From Escallonia rubra (lineage: Eukaryota; Streptophyta; Magnoliopsida; Escalloniales; Escalloniaceae): DNA of 64,000 nucleotides. A program made the translations under genes and the position numbers. The notes beneath the pieces are model-generated. The model searched no databases. It was not told the DNA's origin and worked only from the letters and a program-made list of their open reading frames with translations. Positions within the stretch are counted from its first letter, which is position 1, and every line of letters begins with the position of its first letter. The stretch lies in the NCBI GenBank assembly GCA_033065855.1, contig JAVXUO010000124.1, positions 94,238 through 158,237 of the forward strand. Direction: 5' to 3'. This document shows, piece by piece, positions 1-11,650 of the stretch.

Positions 1-1490
1 AATAGAAAAATCCCAAAGAAGCTGGTGGGAATTGGACCATTGATGCCCCCACTCCCTCCAACACTGCCTAGAACTAGAATAATACTTTGACTATTCAAGT
101 GGGCACTTTTTTTTTAATTTTTTTTTTTTTTGGGAGGGGGGTTACCACACCCCCAAATTTCTGGAGTTATTTTTAATATGTATACTACTTATAAAAGTAC
201 GAATATGTAAAAATTATTTTTTGGACAAAACTATCCATACAATTTTCTTTAATACTATGATTGACCTTGATTGTAGTCACTAATTAATTAATGTCATGGC
301 CCGCAACTCTTCATCTCTCCATGCTAGATGCATGGTTCCTTTCTCAAAGTTATTACCAAATGCTAGATACATGGGTCTTCTCCTTAAATTAATTGAAACC
401 CTTCAACTTTTAGTCAACGATTCAACTTTTTTAGCAACAAACATGTAGCTACGTCTATACTCTATAGATTGATTTAATTACATCTAAGTTCAATCTCTTC
501 TATGTATCTCACACCTCCAAAATAAATGTTGACAATATCAAGCAATTCCCTTCTCCTTCACATTCCATCTTATTCCCTTTAAAGAATTGTTGTAGCAAAA
601 TTCTAATGATTGAATCTTGATCTCCACTACATCAATTTGGCACATGATTAAAGAGGATTATCATCATAAAATGATCCTCTTAATATTTTCTTCACACCTT
701 CCATCTAAGCGTTGCTACTGTAATTTGCAAACATCCGGATATGTAAAATATTTATATAAATTAATGCAATAATATTGACTACAAAGAGAAACAAAAGTAG
801 ATTTGGCCAAAACAATATATAACTATTTGCTATCTTTAACTTTAAGAAATTGGTTGGGAAGCCTTAAAAGGTTTCTCATTGCGTCTTCTAATGGATAGAG
901 TAACATCCTAAAATATACACATTAATATTCTTATAATCAAAACTATCTTAGATCAAGAATTACAGCAATCATCCAGGTTTTCAACTTGTGACTATAAAAG
1001 AACTTTATCTAATATTTTGTGTGTGAATATATGACGCTCATTTACTAATAAGCAAGACAAATACATCTTAATTTACACTTGAGATACCCACGCTAATAGG
1101 AACATTACTATCTTCATTTGGACAATCTTTATAAGTAACATGAGGTTTACAAACATATTGGTCATAATTCATTCAATTTTGAAAGTTTTGAGCAGAACAC
1201 ATGAATTGCATAGAATTAGCAACATAATATGAGCATTAATCTTGATAACACATGAATTGCATAGAATTAACACATGAATTGCATAGAATTAGCAACATAA
1301 TATGAGCATTAATCTTGATAAAAAAAATGAGGACTCACCCTGTTCCAAGTAGCCAAAGTGATATCATCCTTAAGGTAGACCTTAGACCTCATTTTCTTCT
1401 TAAAGGTGACCAAAAAGTACACCAAGTTTATCCTAGATTGCAGTTGTTGGTTGAAGCATTTTATCCATTGTAAAGGAAATAGAGAGAAAA
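1..1490. other. AT-rich intergenic sequence without a recognisable gene
   Basis: No long open reading frame or known domain is visible on either strand. There is a T-rich run at about 108-132 followed by a G-run. The right edge is the Helitron terminus at 1491. Confidence 0.6.
1197..1321. repeat. Short tandem duplication (about 50-65 bp units)
   Basis: The phrase ACACATGAATTGCATAGAAT occurs three times in about 125 bp. Two of the copies continue into the same tail ending in AGCATTAATCTTGATA. This looks like a local slippage or unequal-exchange duplication. Confidence 0.8.
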
Positions 1491-3086
1491 CTAGCCTAGA
1501 ATCCCGTGCTAAGCACGAGACGGTTTATTAACAGTAATTTATTTTAATAGCTTCAAGATGCATGATAAAATATATTGACCAATTTTATAATTTTATGATT
1601 ATTTCATCAAAGATAGTTACTTTAATTTTTGACTTGAACTTTCTTGTAATAAAATAAATTAACCCTTCCAGTGAAATATCAATAAGCATTGTCCTTGTTC
1701 ATATTTGCTAATTCTGATTTGGTAACTATATAAATTAACAAAAATTAGAAGTTTATTTAGTACACAAAAAAAAAAAAAACCCACTAATAACGGAGAACAT
1801 ATTGAGATCATTTTGCAATTGCACAAGACAATTTATTATTCTCTAAATATCTTTTAAAAATAATTTGTACCTTTGAAGAATAATAAAATGTCTTGTACAA
1901 TAGCAAATTAAACTAAATTAATTACATATTAGTTTAATTTTGATAGAGAAAATTTTGGTCCATATATATTTGTTTATAGCATGTGATTTATAAAAGTTAA
2001 TCAACACGACTAATTAAGGAAGGATGATGTGCCGTTTTTAGAAGCAAATGTAATCCACCAACAAAGTATATAGAGAAAATAGTAATCAGTGTATGAGGTA
2101 ATTATATAAAGTTTAAAAAGTTTAACCAAAATGACTATATAGGATAGTTCTAAACCTCGTAGTAAGGACATTGTTGAACAAAATTTAACCAAGATTTCAC
2201 AAAGTATACAATAACCGTGCTTACTAAGTAAGATTTGTCCTCAGATATAATAAGGTTTTCAATCTAAGTTTTGATCTACATTCATCACAACATCTACATT
2301 CATCACAACATAACTAATATCTTTTTCGATTTTATATGCTCTTATTCAGAATTATAAAAATTTACATAAAATCATAAATTGTTTATTACTAATCCAGAAT
2401 TTAGAATGCTTGAGAGTTTAACTACTCACAATAAAAATACCATAGAAAATAATTGGTACAAAACTTTTCCAACATAAAAATAGTTGAATTTAAGAAATAC
2501 TCACATATTAAAGGTTTTAAATTTACACTATTTTTCAAATATATCTCATTTAGAATCTGCATATTATGATATTTTTACATTTAACCAATGCGAGTAAATA
2601 TGATAGCACAAAACTTTAGAATAAGAAAATTATTGACCAAAAATTTTAACCAACATATTTATCAAGTTAGATTCATATTTTAATTTACAGAAAACTTAAA
2701 TATGAATTTAAAATAGTACCTAATTTTATTTATTAAATCTCTTAAGTAGTTTTTGTTTTACAGGTTAATATTTCATGTTAAAGAGCTTTTTTGATATATA
2801 ATATTCAAATAAAGTCAGAATATGTTAGTAAAATAATTAGAAATTTTTGAATGTTTCGAATTGATTTTCGAATTGCATAAGGCTTAGTATTTAAATGTTT
2901 ACTATATTTGCCAATTTAATTAATTACAAAATTAAGGACTCTGTTCGAAATAATGTTTGAAGATCTTTAGCAACATTAATATGTTTAACATTAGTTTTTA
3001 TAACTCTTATTATATTAGAAAAACAATGCAATGAGGTGTCATGAGCTATCATTGCATTTCTCGCCTCAGTTATTAGATATTATAGC
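1491..3086 (-). mobile_element. Helitron H1a, non-autonomous, 3' end at 1491
   Basis: Read on the minus strand the left edge is a classic Helitron 3' end: a hairpin formed by CTCGTGC/GCACGGG, then a short spacer and CTAG, with the host T next to it (position 1490 is A on plus). The right edge, read in reverse, resembles a Helitron 5' end (TATAATATCTAATAAC followed by a GCGAGAAA-type segment). No Rep/helicase ORF is present, so it is non-autonomous. A diverged copy lies at about 32412-34150. Confidence 0.7.
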
Positions 3087-5707
3087 TCAGGATCCCGAGT
3101 CAAGCTCGAGTAAGTTAATAAAATATTTTAAAAAGCTACAAAAAGTGTATCCACGCATATCACATTTCAAGAAACAAAAAGAGATTAACATCTTATAAAA
3201 AAAGAAATCTACTTTTACTAAAACTATTATTGTTGGTAAGAAATTTTTATTACTTTGTTTGTAACAGTTCAAGTAACTTGTTAAGACTTTATTATTATTA
3301 AGTTCTTTTAATGGTCCAACCTGTAACCTTTCAAAACCAAGTCTCTTAGCTTGAAAAGTTAGGTTAAGAGTTCTCTATCTTTGAAATCGTAAATGTCATA
3401 GTCCATTCTTTTTTTTTTCATGAATCATTGTTTCGAGAAATCATCAACATTAAGATACGAACATGATATCCAATAGAATATTGTTTCATCTCATACACAT
3501 TTAAAATTACAGTCTTGATATTAGATGGTCATGCAATTATTGCAAAATATTTGCTTAGATATATATGTTTGCTTTAGTTCATCTGAACTGTAAGTTTAAA
3601 GAACAATGATTAGATTGTTTTACATTTCCGCCGCTTGATTATTGTGTTCTTTGAGTTTTTTTTTAAATCGTCAAGCAGTACTGTAACACAATTTACTTAT
3701 TGTTCTTTCAACTCATAATTCAAAAGAACTAAAGCAAAAATATATGCGTATGTAAATATTATGCAAGAATTGCACGACAATCTAATCAAGTTTTTAATAG
3801 TCAAAATCAAAGCCTAATACGTAAATACATGTCTGCAGTATAGAGTTTAAACAAAAAGTGTATCCACGCATACCACATTTCAAGAAACAAAAAGATATTA
3901 ACATCTTATGGAAAAAGAAATCTACTTTTACTAAAACTATAATTGTTGGTAAAAAAAATTTATTACTTTGTTTGTAACAGTTCAAGTAACTTGTTAAGAC
4001 TTTATTATTATTAAGTTCTTTTAGTGGTCCAACCTGTAACCTTTCAAAACCAAGTTTCTTAGCTTGAAAAGTTAGGTTAAGAGTTCTCTATCTTTGAAAT
4101 CGTAAATGTCATAGTCCATTCTTGTTTTTTTTTTCACGAATCATTGTTTCAAGAAATCATCAACATTTAAGATACGAATATGATATACAGTAAAATATTA
4201 TTTCGTCTCATACACATTTAAAATTACAGTCTTGATTTAAAAGATGGTCATGCAATTATTGCATAATATTTGCTTAGATATATCTGTTTGCTTTAGTTCA
4301 TCTGAACTGTAAGTTTAAAGAACAATGGTTAGATTGTGTTACAATTCTGCCGCTAGATTTTTGTGTTCTTTAAGTTTTTTTTTACATTGTCAAGTAGTAC
4401 TATAACACAATTTACTTGTTGTTCTATCAACTCATAGTTCAAAAGAACTAAAGCAAAAATATATGCGTATGTAAATATTAGGCAAGAATTGCACGACAAT
4501 CTAATCAAGTTTTTAATAGTCAAAATCAAAGCCTAATACGTAAATATATGTCTATAGCATAGAGTTTAAACATTGTACAATTAATTTTATATATTTATAA
4601 GATTTACAAATATCGCGACAATTATACCACCGTAGTAAAGAGTGTGATTTGTTTTCTACAACTTTATATATGGAATATAACCAGTTTGGTAATCGTGAGA
4701 TCTTATTTAAAAATGCTAATTTATAATTCGTTTATTAAATTTATACATCACATGCATTATTTATTTTTAACGATGACTATCTTATGTATATTACGTATAT
4801 GTTAATATATATGAATAATCATAGTACATTCAACTCAATTAGAACGTTATTTTTTTCCTTCTAAAGCTAATATGTTATTTTTGTTTTTTCGATATATGAA
4901 TTTTATATTCACATTAAAGAGTGATTCTAAGAACACAATAGTCAAAATTAAGTCATAATAAATAAGTGTATTGATTAGGTTGAGTTTTCAAATGTATAGA
5001 ATTAGATTTTAAAATATACAACCTTCATTATTCTTGTGAAATTAATCAAATTTAAAAATAAGGTACCTATCCAAATTCAAATCAATTGTTCGATTGTTTT
5101 TATTTTTGTGTAAGTCTCGTATGCTGTTTAATCTTAATTATAACATAATTTTTTTTTTCTAAATTGAAAGTACTACTTTCATTATTACATTAATATTAAA
5201 GAGTACTTTCAAAGATAGAATACTTTGAAGGACCTAATTGTCAAAATAAAGTCTTAATAGATTAGTATATTGATTATGTAGAGTTTTAGAATGATTAGAA
5301 TTAGTTTTTAAATTAATTTTTTCTTCTAAATCCAAAGTATTATTTTCGTTTTTTATATATATGAGTTTTTACATTCATATTAGAGCGTAGTTTTGAAGAT
5401 ACCCTAGTCAATATTAAGTCCTACTAAGTTAATATAATGATAAAGTAGAGCTTTGGAATTATTAGAATTAATATTTAAATTTTAAGGAGATAATTGTCAA
5501 AAAGAAATCTTAATAGATTAGTATATTGATTAGGTAGAATTTTTGAATGATTAGAATTAGTTTTTAAATTAAATAAAACTTACCAATATAGAAGATAATT
5601 AACCGTAAAATAAGGATTTGATGACGTGTCATATAAAGTAGCGATGATGTGTCGTGCAATGAAGTTATCAATGTCTTTCTCGCTTAGCTTCTTATATATT
5701 ATATAGA
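3087..5707 (-). mobile_element. Helitron H1b, non-autonomous, 5' end at 5707
   Basis: In minus orientation the element starts TCTATATAATATATAAGAAG at 5707, preceded by a host A, which is the canonical A|TC insertion context. It ends near 3087 with a hairpin built from CTCGAG/CTCGGG. It abuts H1a directly. It contains a 713-bp internal tandem duplication (3138-4571) and no transposase. A diverged copy occupies 34151-36625. Confidence 0.75.
3138..4571. repeat. 713-bp direct tandem duplication inside Helitron H1b
   Basis: Copy I is about 3138-3850 and copy II about 3851-4571. Both begin ACAAAAAGTGTATCCACGCA and both end at GAGTTTAAAC. Near-identical short ORFs at 3087-3272 and 3794-3985 on the minus strand are by-products of the duplication, not genes. 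The related element at 34151-36625 has this segment only once, so the duplication arose after the two elements split or was lost in the other. Confidence 0.88.
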
Positions 5708-5800
5708 TACGTGTTGGATATGCAAAGTGTTGTAACTTTGTCGTAAGGGGTCGAACAATTGATAAAGCACAGGTGCTCAGCTGGAAGAAGGCTCTAAGGA

Positions 5801-5801
<1 letters not shown>

Positions 5802-5842
<41 letters not shown>
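5802..5842 (+). repeat. (TA)n tract, possible Helitron 5' terminus
   Basis: A TC dinucleotide is followed by a long TA tract and then by a segment ending CTTAAAATTGC. The same segment follows the Helitron end at 63845. A plus-strand Helitron 5' end here is possible, but the flanking base is G rather than A. Confidence 0.45.
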
Positions 5843-5847
<5 letters not shown>

Positions 5848-5959
5848 TGAAACATTCACTTAAAATTGCGATACCTAAAATTTTTAAAACACTATAATTA
5901 CGCCACATCAGACTTTTGAAACTCACTATTACTTGCCACATCAGATTGAACTTCCACTC

Positions 5960-6262
5960 CTAGAGTCTCATTCTCAAACAAAACTCTTCTAGGCAAGCAA
6001 CCAAGCAACAGAATACTCTTAGAAACCCAGAAGAAGAAAAACTCTTGGGCTCCTTGCTTGGAGTTTTACCCAACAGATAAGCCACTTTCAATCCGTCATC
6101 TTCCCCCACCGTACACAGCTTCACGTCAACGCTGCCCTCGACCTCCAACTCCACCGTCATGCCGTTATACACCTCTCCTTTTGCCGTCTCTATATATACC
6201 AGGTAACCTGCTTCTTTAATCAAACCCACAAAATCAGCACTCCAGATTTTGGTTTGAAGCAA
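5960..6262 (-). pseudogene. Unrecognised open frame, possible gene fragment
   Basis: A 100-codon minus-strand frame has less AT-biased composition than its surroundings. Its middle part, with acidic runs followed by VKLCTVGEDDGLKVAYLLG, looks protein-like. I do not recognise a family. It sits among mobile-element termini, so a transduplicated exon fragment is more likely than a functional gene. A chance ORF is also possible. Confidence 0.3.
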
Positions 6263-6801
6263 TATCCATCAACAAGCCAGACTTTCAGTTTGAAGCAATT
6301 TTAATTAAATCCTGTCTTTTTCCACCGCACCTTTGCCATCTCTATACCGCGTAACCCCTCTCCTTTAAGCAAAAAATACAATTGCATGCATGAATCACGG
6401 ATGGCGTATCACTGTTCGACAAAATCTGTTCAATATTCATCTTGCACAACCAGCTAAAAGTTTGGCTTGATGTATCCGATGACATCTTTAGGGGCTCAAT
6501 TACACTTGAAAGGATAGAGAAGGACATCATAATACTATAGCATTGTTTCAGTTGGTTTTACTGAAATTCTAATCTGCACCCAGTAGTCCACCCATGCTAA
6601 CTAATAAATGTGGTTCTTCATTTTTGTCTAAAAAGGAACATACCTGTTAGTGTCAAGGAAAATTATGTATATAGAGCAACGACAGTTTACTTGTGAATAC
6701 CATAATTAGTAGAATTGTGGTTACCCCAATATAACATCTTATGTCCTGTGTTGCTCAATTGTTTCTCCTTTTCTACATATTCTGTAACTGTTGAAACAGC
6801 A

Positions 6802-7000
6802 AAGTACTGATATAATTGTAGATAAGTGAACTTTACAGATACATATAGTGAGGTAAATGTAATCTTTAAAGTTATTAAGTAATTTGACAACATTAACACT
6901 GCAGAGTGCTGATATAGTAGTAGATAAGTGAACTTTACAGATACATATAGTCAAGTAAATATAATCTTTAACGTTATTAAGAAATTTTGGGACATTAAGT
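6802..7000. repeat. Tandem duplication, about 102-bp unit x 2
   Basis: Units begin at about 6802 and 6904. They share GATAAGTGAACTTTACAGAT and the following CATATAGT..AAGTAAAT segment. Overlapping short ORFs here result from the repeat. Confidence 0.85.
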
Positions 7001-7505
7001 TCTTGACGATAAGTAGCATCTTCTGCAAACAATTTTTAAGCCAAGACCCAAATGGAGAGAACTGCTTTGGTTGGGTTACTTTGTCGAGAGACACAATCAT
7101 GGCAACAGTGCTTTGCTGTGGCCAATGATCGGGGTTAGAAAAATAGAGGATTGATGCAGTAATGCCCAGAAAGGTTGTGGTAATAATGGTGTGGTGGTTT
7201 TAGTTTTTTGGTGTTGACAATCATTTTCATGGATGGACTAAGTTGATTGAATGTGGCAATGGTTGATGAAGGGCAGAGGTTAATTAATAGTGATGGTGTC
7301 TATGAAGGTGCAGATTGGCAATAATAATAGTAGTAATAATGGATATTCGTCGTAGAGGAAGAGTGTGTCAATAATACTACAGAACCAATAACATAGCAGG
7401 ACAATGATGATTTCTTTTCTTTGTTACTTTCACTTTAGAGGAAAAGAGACAAATGCACAAGGTGTAGAAAACGATGGCAACTATGAAGGTACAAATATGA
7501 CAATG

Positions 7506-7510
7506 GTGGT
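7506..7510. repeat. Target-site duplication GTGGT (left)
   Basis: GTGGT directly precedes the left LTR (TGTTGCTGC). The same five bases follow the right LTR at 11646-11650. Confidence 0.9.
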
Positions 7511-7892
7511 TGTTGCTGCTAAAAACATGCTCCGCGTACATTGCGGAACCCGAGCCTAGACCGATGACCTGCAAGACAAAAAACGAGTGACCGCCGGGTG
7601 GGGTTCCCGGCGGAGAACTCTCCGATGCTTAAGTCAGAGCGCAGCTACAGAATAGTAACTCTGAAAAAACATGAATTGTGTCGTTGTCCCATACCTGGAG
7701 GGGTAGACCCCTTTATATAGCTCTAGAAAAAGATTCCTAGTAGGACTGTGCCGTGGGCCAGATGTGTTAGAATTGCATTAGGATCCTCGAGGATCACGTC
7801 ACAATCCCTAATAAGATAATCATTGATCTCCCAGTTTGACTGGGATTGCCGGGTATTCCCCAATTATTGGGAGTTATATTTGAGTTATATCA
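7511..7892 (-). repeat. LTR (3' LTR of the minus-strand element)
   Basis: It begins TGTTGCTGCTAAAAACATGC and ends GAGTTATATCA. It matches 11276-11645 apart from small indels (for example near 7595 and 7750). The TATA box CTATATAAAG lies on the minus strand at 7711-7720. Confidence 0.93.
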
Positions 7893-7912
7893 TAAGCCCC
7901 CCACTTCCTTAG
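7893..7912 (-). promoter_or_regulatory. Polypurine tract
   Basis: The minus strand reads AAGGAAGTGGGGGGCTTA directly before the LTR, the position of the plus-strand primer in LTR retrotransposition. Confidence 0.75.
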
Positions 7913-8589
7913 CTAAAATGTTTGGCTGAGGAAGTTTATACCTGGTGTCTCGAGACACGCGTCAGATTTGTAAGTGATTCTCATCCACTTGTAGGGGTAA
8001 CAATATTTCTCTCTTCCATGTGCTCCGACCTAAGCAGGAGCTTAAGCCTTAGAACTTTGCCCAAGTAGGGCACTAGAACCCTAGCTCTCGAGAGCTAAGT
8101 CTTAGAATGTCGCCTAAGTAGGCTATTCGGAATCATCTTTAGAAAGACGAATCATGGGTTGTCGAGATCCTTTAGAGGCTGTGCCCCATGGTAGCTTCTC
8201 TCGGGAGAGGACACGAAGCTGTGCATGCAAGCTGTTACATGTGCTAAGTGTTTGAATATTCCTTCAAGGAGTCAACTCTCTTTTAGAGGGTGTTCATTGC
8301 AAGTCTGTTCTTTAGCTTGAGCTGACCACATCATGCTTGCATTTTACTTTGACGCGAACTGTTATCATCAGCTAAGAGCTGGCAAAGAAGCCTCGCACTC
8401 ACGCTTAGCTAGGTTTTGAATTGACAAAGAATGATGGGGGGATGAAGTCCCACATAGTGCTTTGCGTTTCACGGGTTAGAACTGTAGTTAAACCATTCGG
8501 ATAGAACTCGAGCTCTATCCTGCCACCCTCAGGGGTGTTCATCCCTCGAGGGATCACCCTAGAGGGCTAGTGGAACGTAGAGTTCCGGT

Positions 8590-9050
8590 AAGTGCTCTTG
8601 AGGGCTGACAGAGCGCGGAGCTCATGTAAATACCCTTGGGGGCGAACGCAGCACGGAGCTCATGCAAATACCCTCGGGTATTTGACGGAACTTAAGAGTT
8701 CTCGTCGTACGCGCCCTCGGGTGCGGACGGAGCCCGGAGCTCATGCAAATACCCTCGGGGATTTGACGGAACTTAAGAGTTCTCGTCGTACGCGCCCTCG
8801 GGGGCGGACGGAGCGCGGAGCTCATGCAAATACCCTGGGGGTTTGACGGAACTTAAGAGTTCTCATCGTATGCGCCCTCGGGGGCGGATGGAGCCGGAGC
8901 TCACGCAATTACCCTCGAGGGTTTGACGGAATTTAAGAATTCTCGTCGTACACGCCCTCGGAGGCGGATGGAGCCGGATTTCATGTAATTACCCTCGAGG
9001 GTTTGACGGAACTTAGAGTTCTCGTCGTATGCGCCCTCGGGGGTTTCTCG
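8590..9050. repeat. Internal GC-rich tandem array, about 80-bp unit, about 5 copies
   Basis: GGAGCTCATG-type anchors recur at about 8656, 8737, 8818, 8897 and 8977, giving a period of 79-81 bp. Each unit also carries TTTGACGGAACTTAAGAGTT and CGCCCTCGG. A weaker partial unit precedes the array. Arginine-rich ORFs on both strands here are products of the repeat. Confidence 0.9.
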
Positions 9051-11275
9051 TCCTTGTTGCCGCGGTGCTAAATAAGAAGCCACGGGTCATGGAGCCCGTA
9101 ATATGGTTGCTGTGGCGAACCTTTCTGTCTGATAAGACATAAGGCATTAAGCCTGTATAAGAATGATCTCATAAAATATAAAGCCCCCCGGTCTTTGAGA
9201 ATACGTGGATATATAAAGATAGCTTTTTAGCCTATATGTAGGGCCCGGTCGCAAGAAGACCTGTGGGAGCGATATAGAAGACCATAATCTGCTTCCTCGA
9301 CTGGATGAGCATATAAAGCTTGAGGACGCGTAGTTCGTCTGAGCAAGATGCCACTGATGATCAGTAGAGTAGCTCTCGCAGTTTATCGATATACTGAGAA
9401 GCAACTAGATTCAGTTTACTGGTTGCATGCTTGAGCTTGAAGTTGTACCAGGCATCGCTGGCGATGAGTTCTAATCCACCAGATACAGTGGCAGCATATG
9501 TGCTTCCATCATTGTTGACCTAGCTTCTCAACAAGCAGCGATGTGAATATGTCATAGATAGGGGCCATTGTATGACCATGAGATGATATATAATGCTGAG
9601 ATGACAGGATGCTGCAGCAAAAACCCTAAATGCGACTTCAAGTCGCAGGGTGCTGTGAATTTGTTTCTTACTTATGAAGTGGTTTATACATCACTGTTGA
9701 TGCTCGCAGGCATAGTTTAAACCCTTGCAAGAAATAAAAGTATGTGACTAAAAAAACAGCATCTGAAGCCATAAAGCATATAAAATGCAACTATGTTTTT
9801 AACACATAATTAAGAATAGTGTTCAACACCGTGGTCTTATTAGGGCTCTGTCAGTTAGCCGACAGGGTGCGCTGCACTGCGTGTCACAGGTGAGCTTAAA
9901 AATTCATAGCAATCGGTAAGACACGACATATAAAATGTGCACATACACTCTAAAAATGCGTAGCATATGTTAAATAAATGAGGCCCGGTTAGGTCTTGAA
10001 TTTAAATAGACCATTTACTCAGGTTAAATACGTGGCCTAAGTCAGGGGGTCTTAAATATCAATATGCAGCTTTCATTGGCAAAAAATCTAATGCACTTAA
10101 AAGCTGTGGCATATGTTGAATAAATAAGACCACGTGGGCCAAAAACACAAATATGCTTTTTGTACCGGTTAAAACCTTAATACTTTTAAAAGAGGTGGCA
10201 TGTGCGAAATAAAGGAGACCCCTTGGGTATTAAACCTAAATACCCATAATTATGGGGTAAAAAGTTTAAATTTTCAAAAATTGGAAGAATGCACCTTAAT
10301 GAATCTGCCTATTCTTTTCCTTTGACCAAAAGGCAACAACGAAGGCAGATTGGACCACCAGACGGAGGCGGCGGCGCCACGACGTGGCAGCGATGGCAGG
10401 TCCGGCAACTACTGCTGGCGGCAACCTCGGGGGCGCTGCTCATCAAGGTCTCGGCCGGTGATCTTGACGGAGTAATTGTCTCAGCTTCGGTACGAAGGAA
10501 CCAATTGTTGCTGCCGCTATTTACGGTGGACGGCATGACGTCGGGGAAGATCGCCGGTGGAGGGAAACTGCCGAGAATGATGGTGATGGGGTCGCCTGAA
10601 GGCAGATCTGACGGCAACGGTCAGCGGTTGCGCAAGGCGGCGCTCTAGCGGTGGCGCGAGGTTATCGGCCATTATGGCGGTGAGGGTGCTGATGGAGCTG
10701 ACTTCACCGCCGGCGAGGTTCCCGACTGGAGGGAGCGGCCACTCGACGGCGCCGCTGTTGAGGCTTTAAGTCATACGGGTGACGGCGCCGTGGGAGGCTG
10801 TGCGCTATGGGCAGCGGCTGCTTCGCAGCGTTCTTCTTCCCGTGTGGTCTTTTTCTCTTTTTTTTTTTTTTTGAGATGATGTTGTATCTGCTTCGGCCTC
10901 TTCACAGCGGTTGTCGGCGGTTTATGGTGTCCGCGGTTCCACTGTGTTTTCCTGTGATGTTGGTTCCAGCAGCTCCGCGGTAGCGGCGGGTCGCCAGAGA
11001 GTTGTGGTGTACCGAAGTTGTTGTGAATACTAACCGGCGGTGTATCGATGGGACGGAGGTGGCTTGGCTGCCGGCGGCAGCTTGTTCTGTTCTGAAGTTT
11101 TTTTCGAACAGTGGGTTTGTATTTTTGTGACGATAATTCAATCTGAGAACCTGTGACGGCGGCGGTTCTGTCGGTGGTTCCGACACGATGTTGCTTGCAA
11201 TTTGAGATAATACAACTGTTGTATTTTTTTGAGGTCAAATGGCTAGGCTGGCGGGTCGCACGGATGGCGCCAATC
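9051..11275 (-). other. Interior of the non-autonomous LTR element
   Basis: Coding domains typical of retrotransposons are absent. At 9950-10250 there are degenerate repeats of about 110-120 bp around GCATATGTT(A/G)AATAAAT. 10330-11200 is GC-rich and carries overlapping low-complexity frames on both strands: minus 10309-10617 and 10771-11238, plus 10289-10648. The frame nearest the PBS (10771-11238) is where gag would start, but it is basic, Pro/His/Lys-rich and unlike known Gag. Confidence 0.6.
11255..11275 (-). promoter_or_regulatory. Putative tRNA primer-binding site
   Basis: Immediately inside the 5' LTR on the minus strand is TTGGCGCCATCCGTGCG. It starts with TGG, complementary to a tRNA CCA end, and includes GGCGCC. 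I do not assign the priming tRNA. Confidence 0.65.
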
Positions 11276-11645
11276 TGTTGTTGCTAAAAACATGCTCCGC
11301 GTACATTGCGGAACCTGAGTCTAGACCGATGACCTGCAAGACAAAAAACGAGTGACCGCCGGGTTCCCGGCAGAGAACTCTTCGATGCTTAAGTCAGAGA
11401 GCAATTACAGAATAATAACTTTAAAAAAGCATGAATTGTGTCATTGTCCCATACTTGGAGGGGTAAACCCCTTTATATAGCTGTAGGAGAAGAGTCCTAG
11501 TAGGACTGGGCCAGATGTGTTAGGATCGCGTTAGGATCCTCGAGGATCACGTCACAATCTCTAATAAGATAATCATTGATCTTCCAATTTGACTGGGATT
11601 GCCGGGTATTCCCCAATTATTGAGAGTTATATTTGAGTTATATCA
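11276..11645 (-). repeat. LTR (5' LTR of the minus-strand element)
   Basis: It begins TGTTGTTGCTAAAAACATGC and ends GAGTTATATCA. The TATA box is at 11471-11480 on the minus strand. Small differences from 7511-7892 show mutation since insertion. Confidence 0.93.
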
Positions 11646-11650
11646 GTGGT
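11646..11650. repeat. Target-site duplication GTGGT (right)
   Basis: Perfect copy of 7506-7510. Confidence 0.9.

Larger units (their letters stand above)
5843..7505. other. Non-LTR flank with possible captured gene fragments
   Basis: This stretch separates the TA tract from the LTR element. It has two minus-strand open frames without recognisable domains (5960-6262 and 6342-6530) and a local tandem duplication. It may be cargo inside a plus-strand Helitron ending at 14897; that link is inferred only from terminus orientation. Confidence 0.4.
7511..11645 (-). mobile_element. Complete non-autonomous LTR retrotransposon
   Basis: A 4135-bp element is bounded by two LTRs of about 382 and 370 bp, each running TG...CA on plus, with perfect GTGGT target-site duplications. 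Next to the right LTR (11255-11275) the minus strand reads TTGGCGCCATCCGTGCG, a primer-binding-site-type sequence. Next to the left LTR it reads AAGGAAGTGGGGGG, a polypurine tract. TATATAAAG in both LTRs is also on the minus strand. The three signals agree on minus orientation. The interior has no recognisable gag, protease, integrase, RT or RNase H, so it resembles a large retrotransposon derivative mobilised in trans. Confidence 0.93.

Noticed and set aside
8590-9050. Regular spaced repeats resembling a CRISPR array
   Set aside because: Units are contiguous tandem repeats without unique spacers, in a plant LTR element.
8592-9404. Arginine-rich repeated ORFs on both strands
   Set aside because: Explained by the 80-bp array inside the non-autonomous LTR element.
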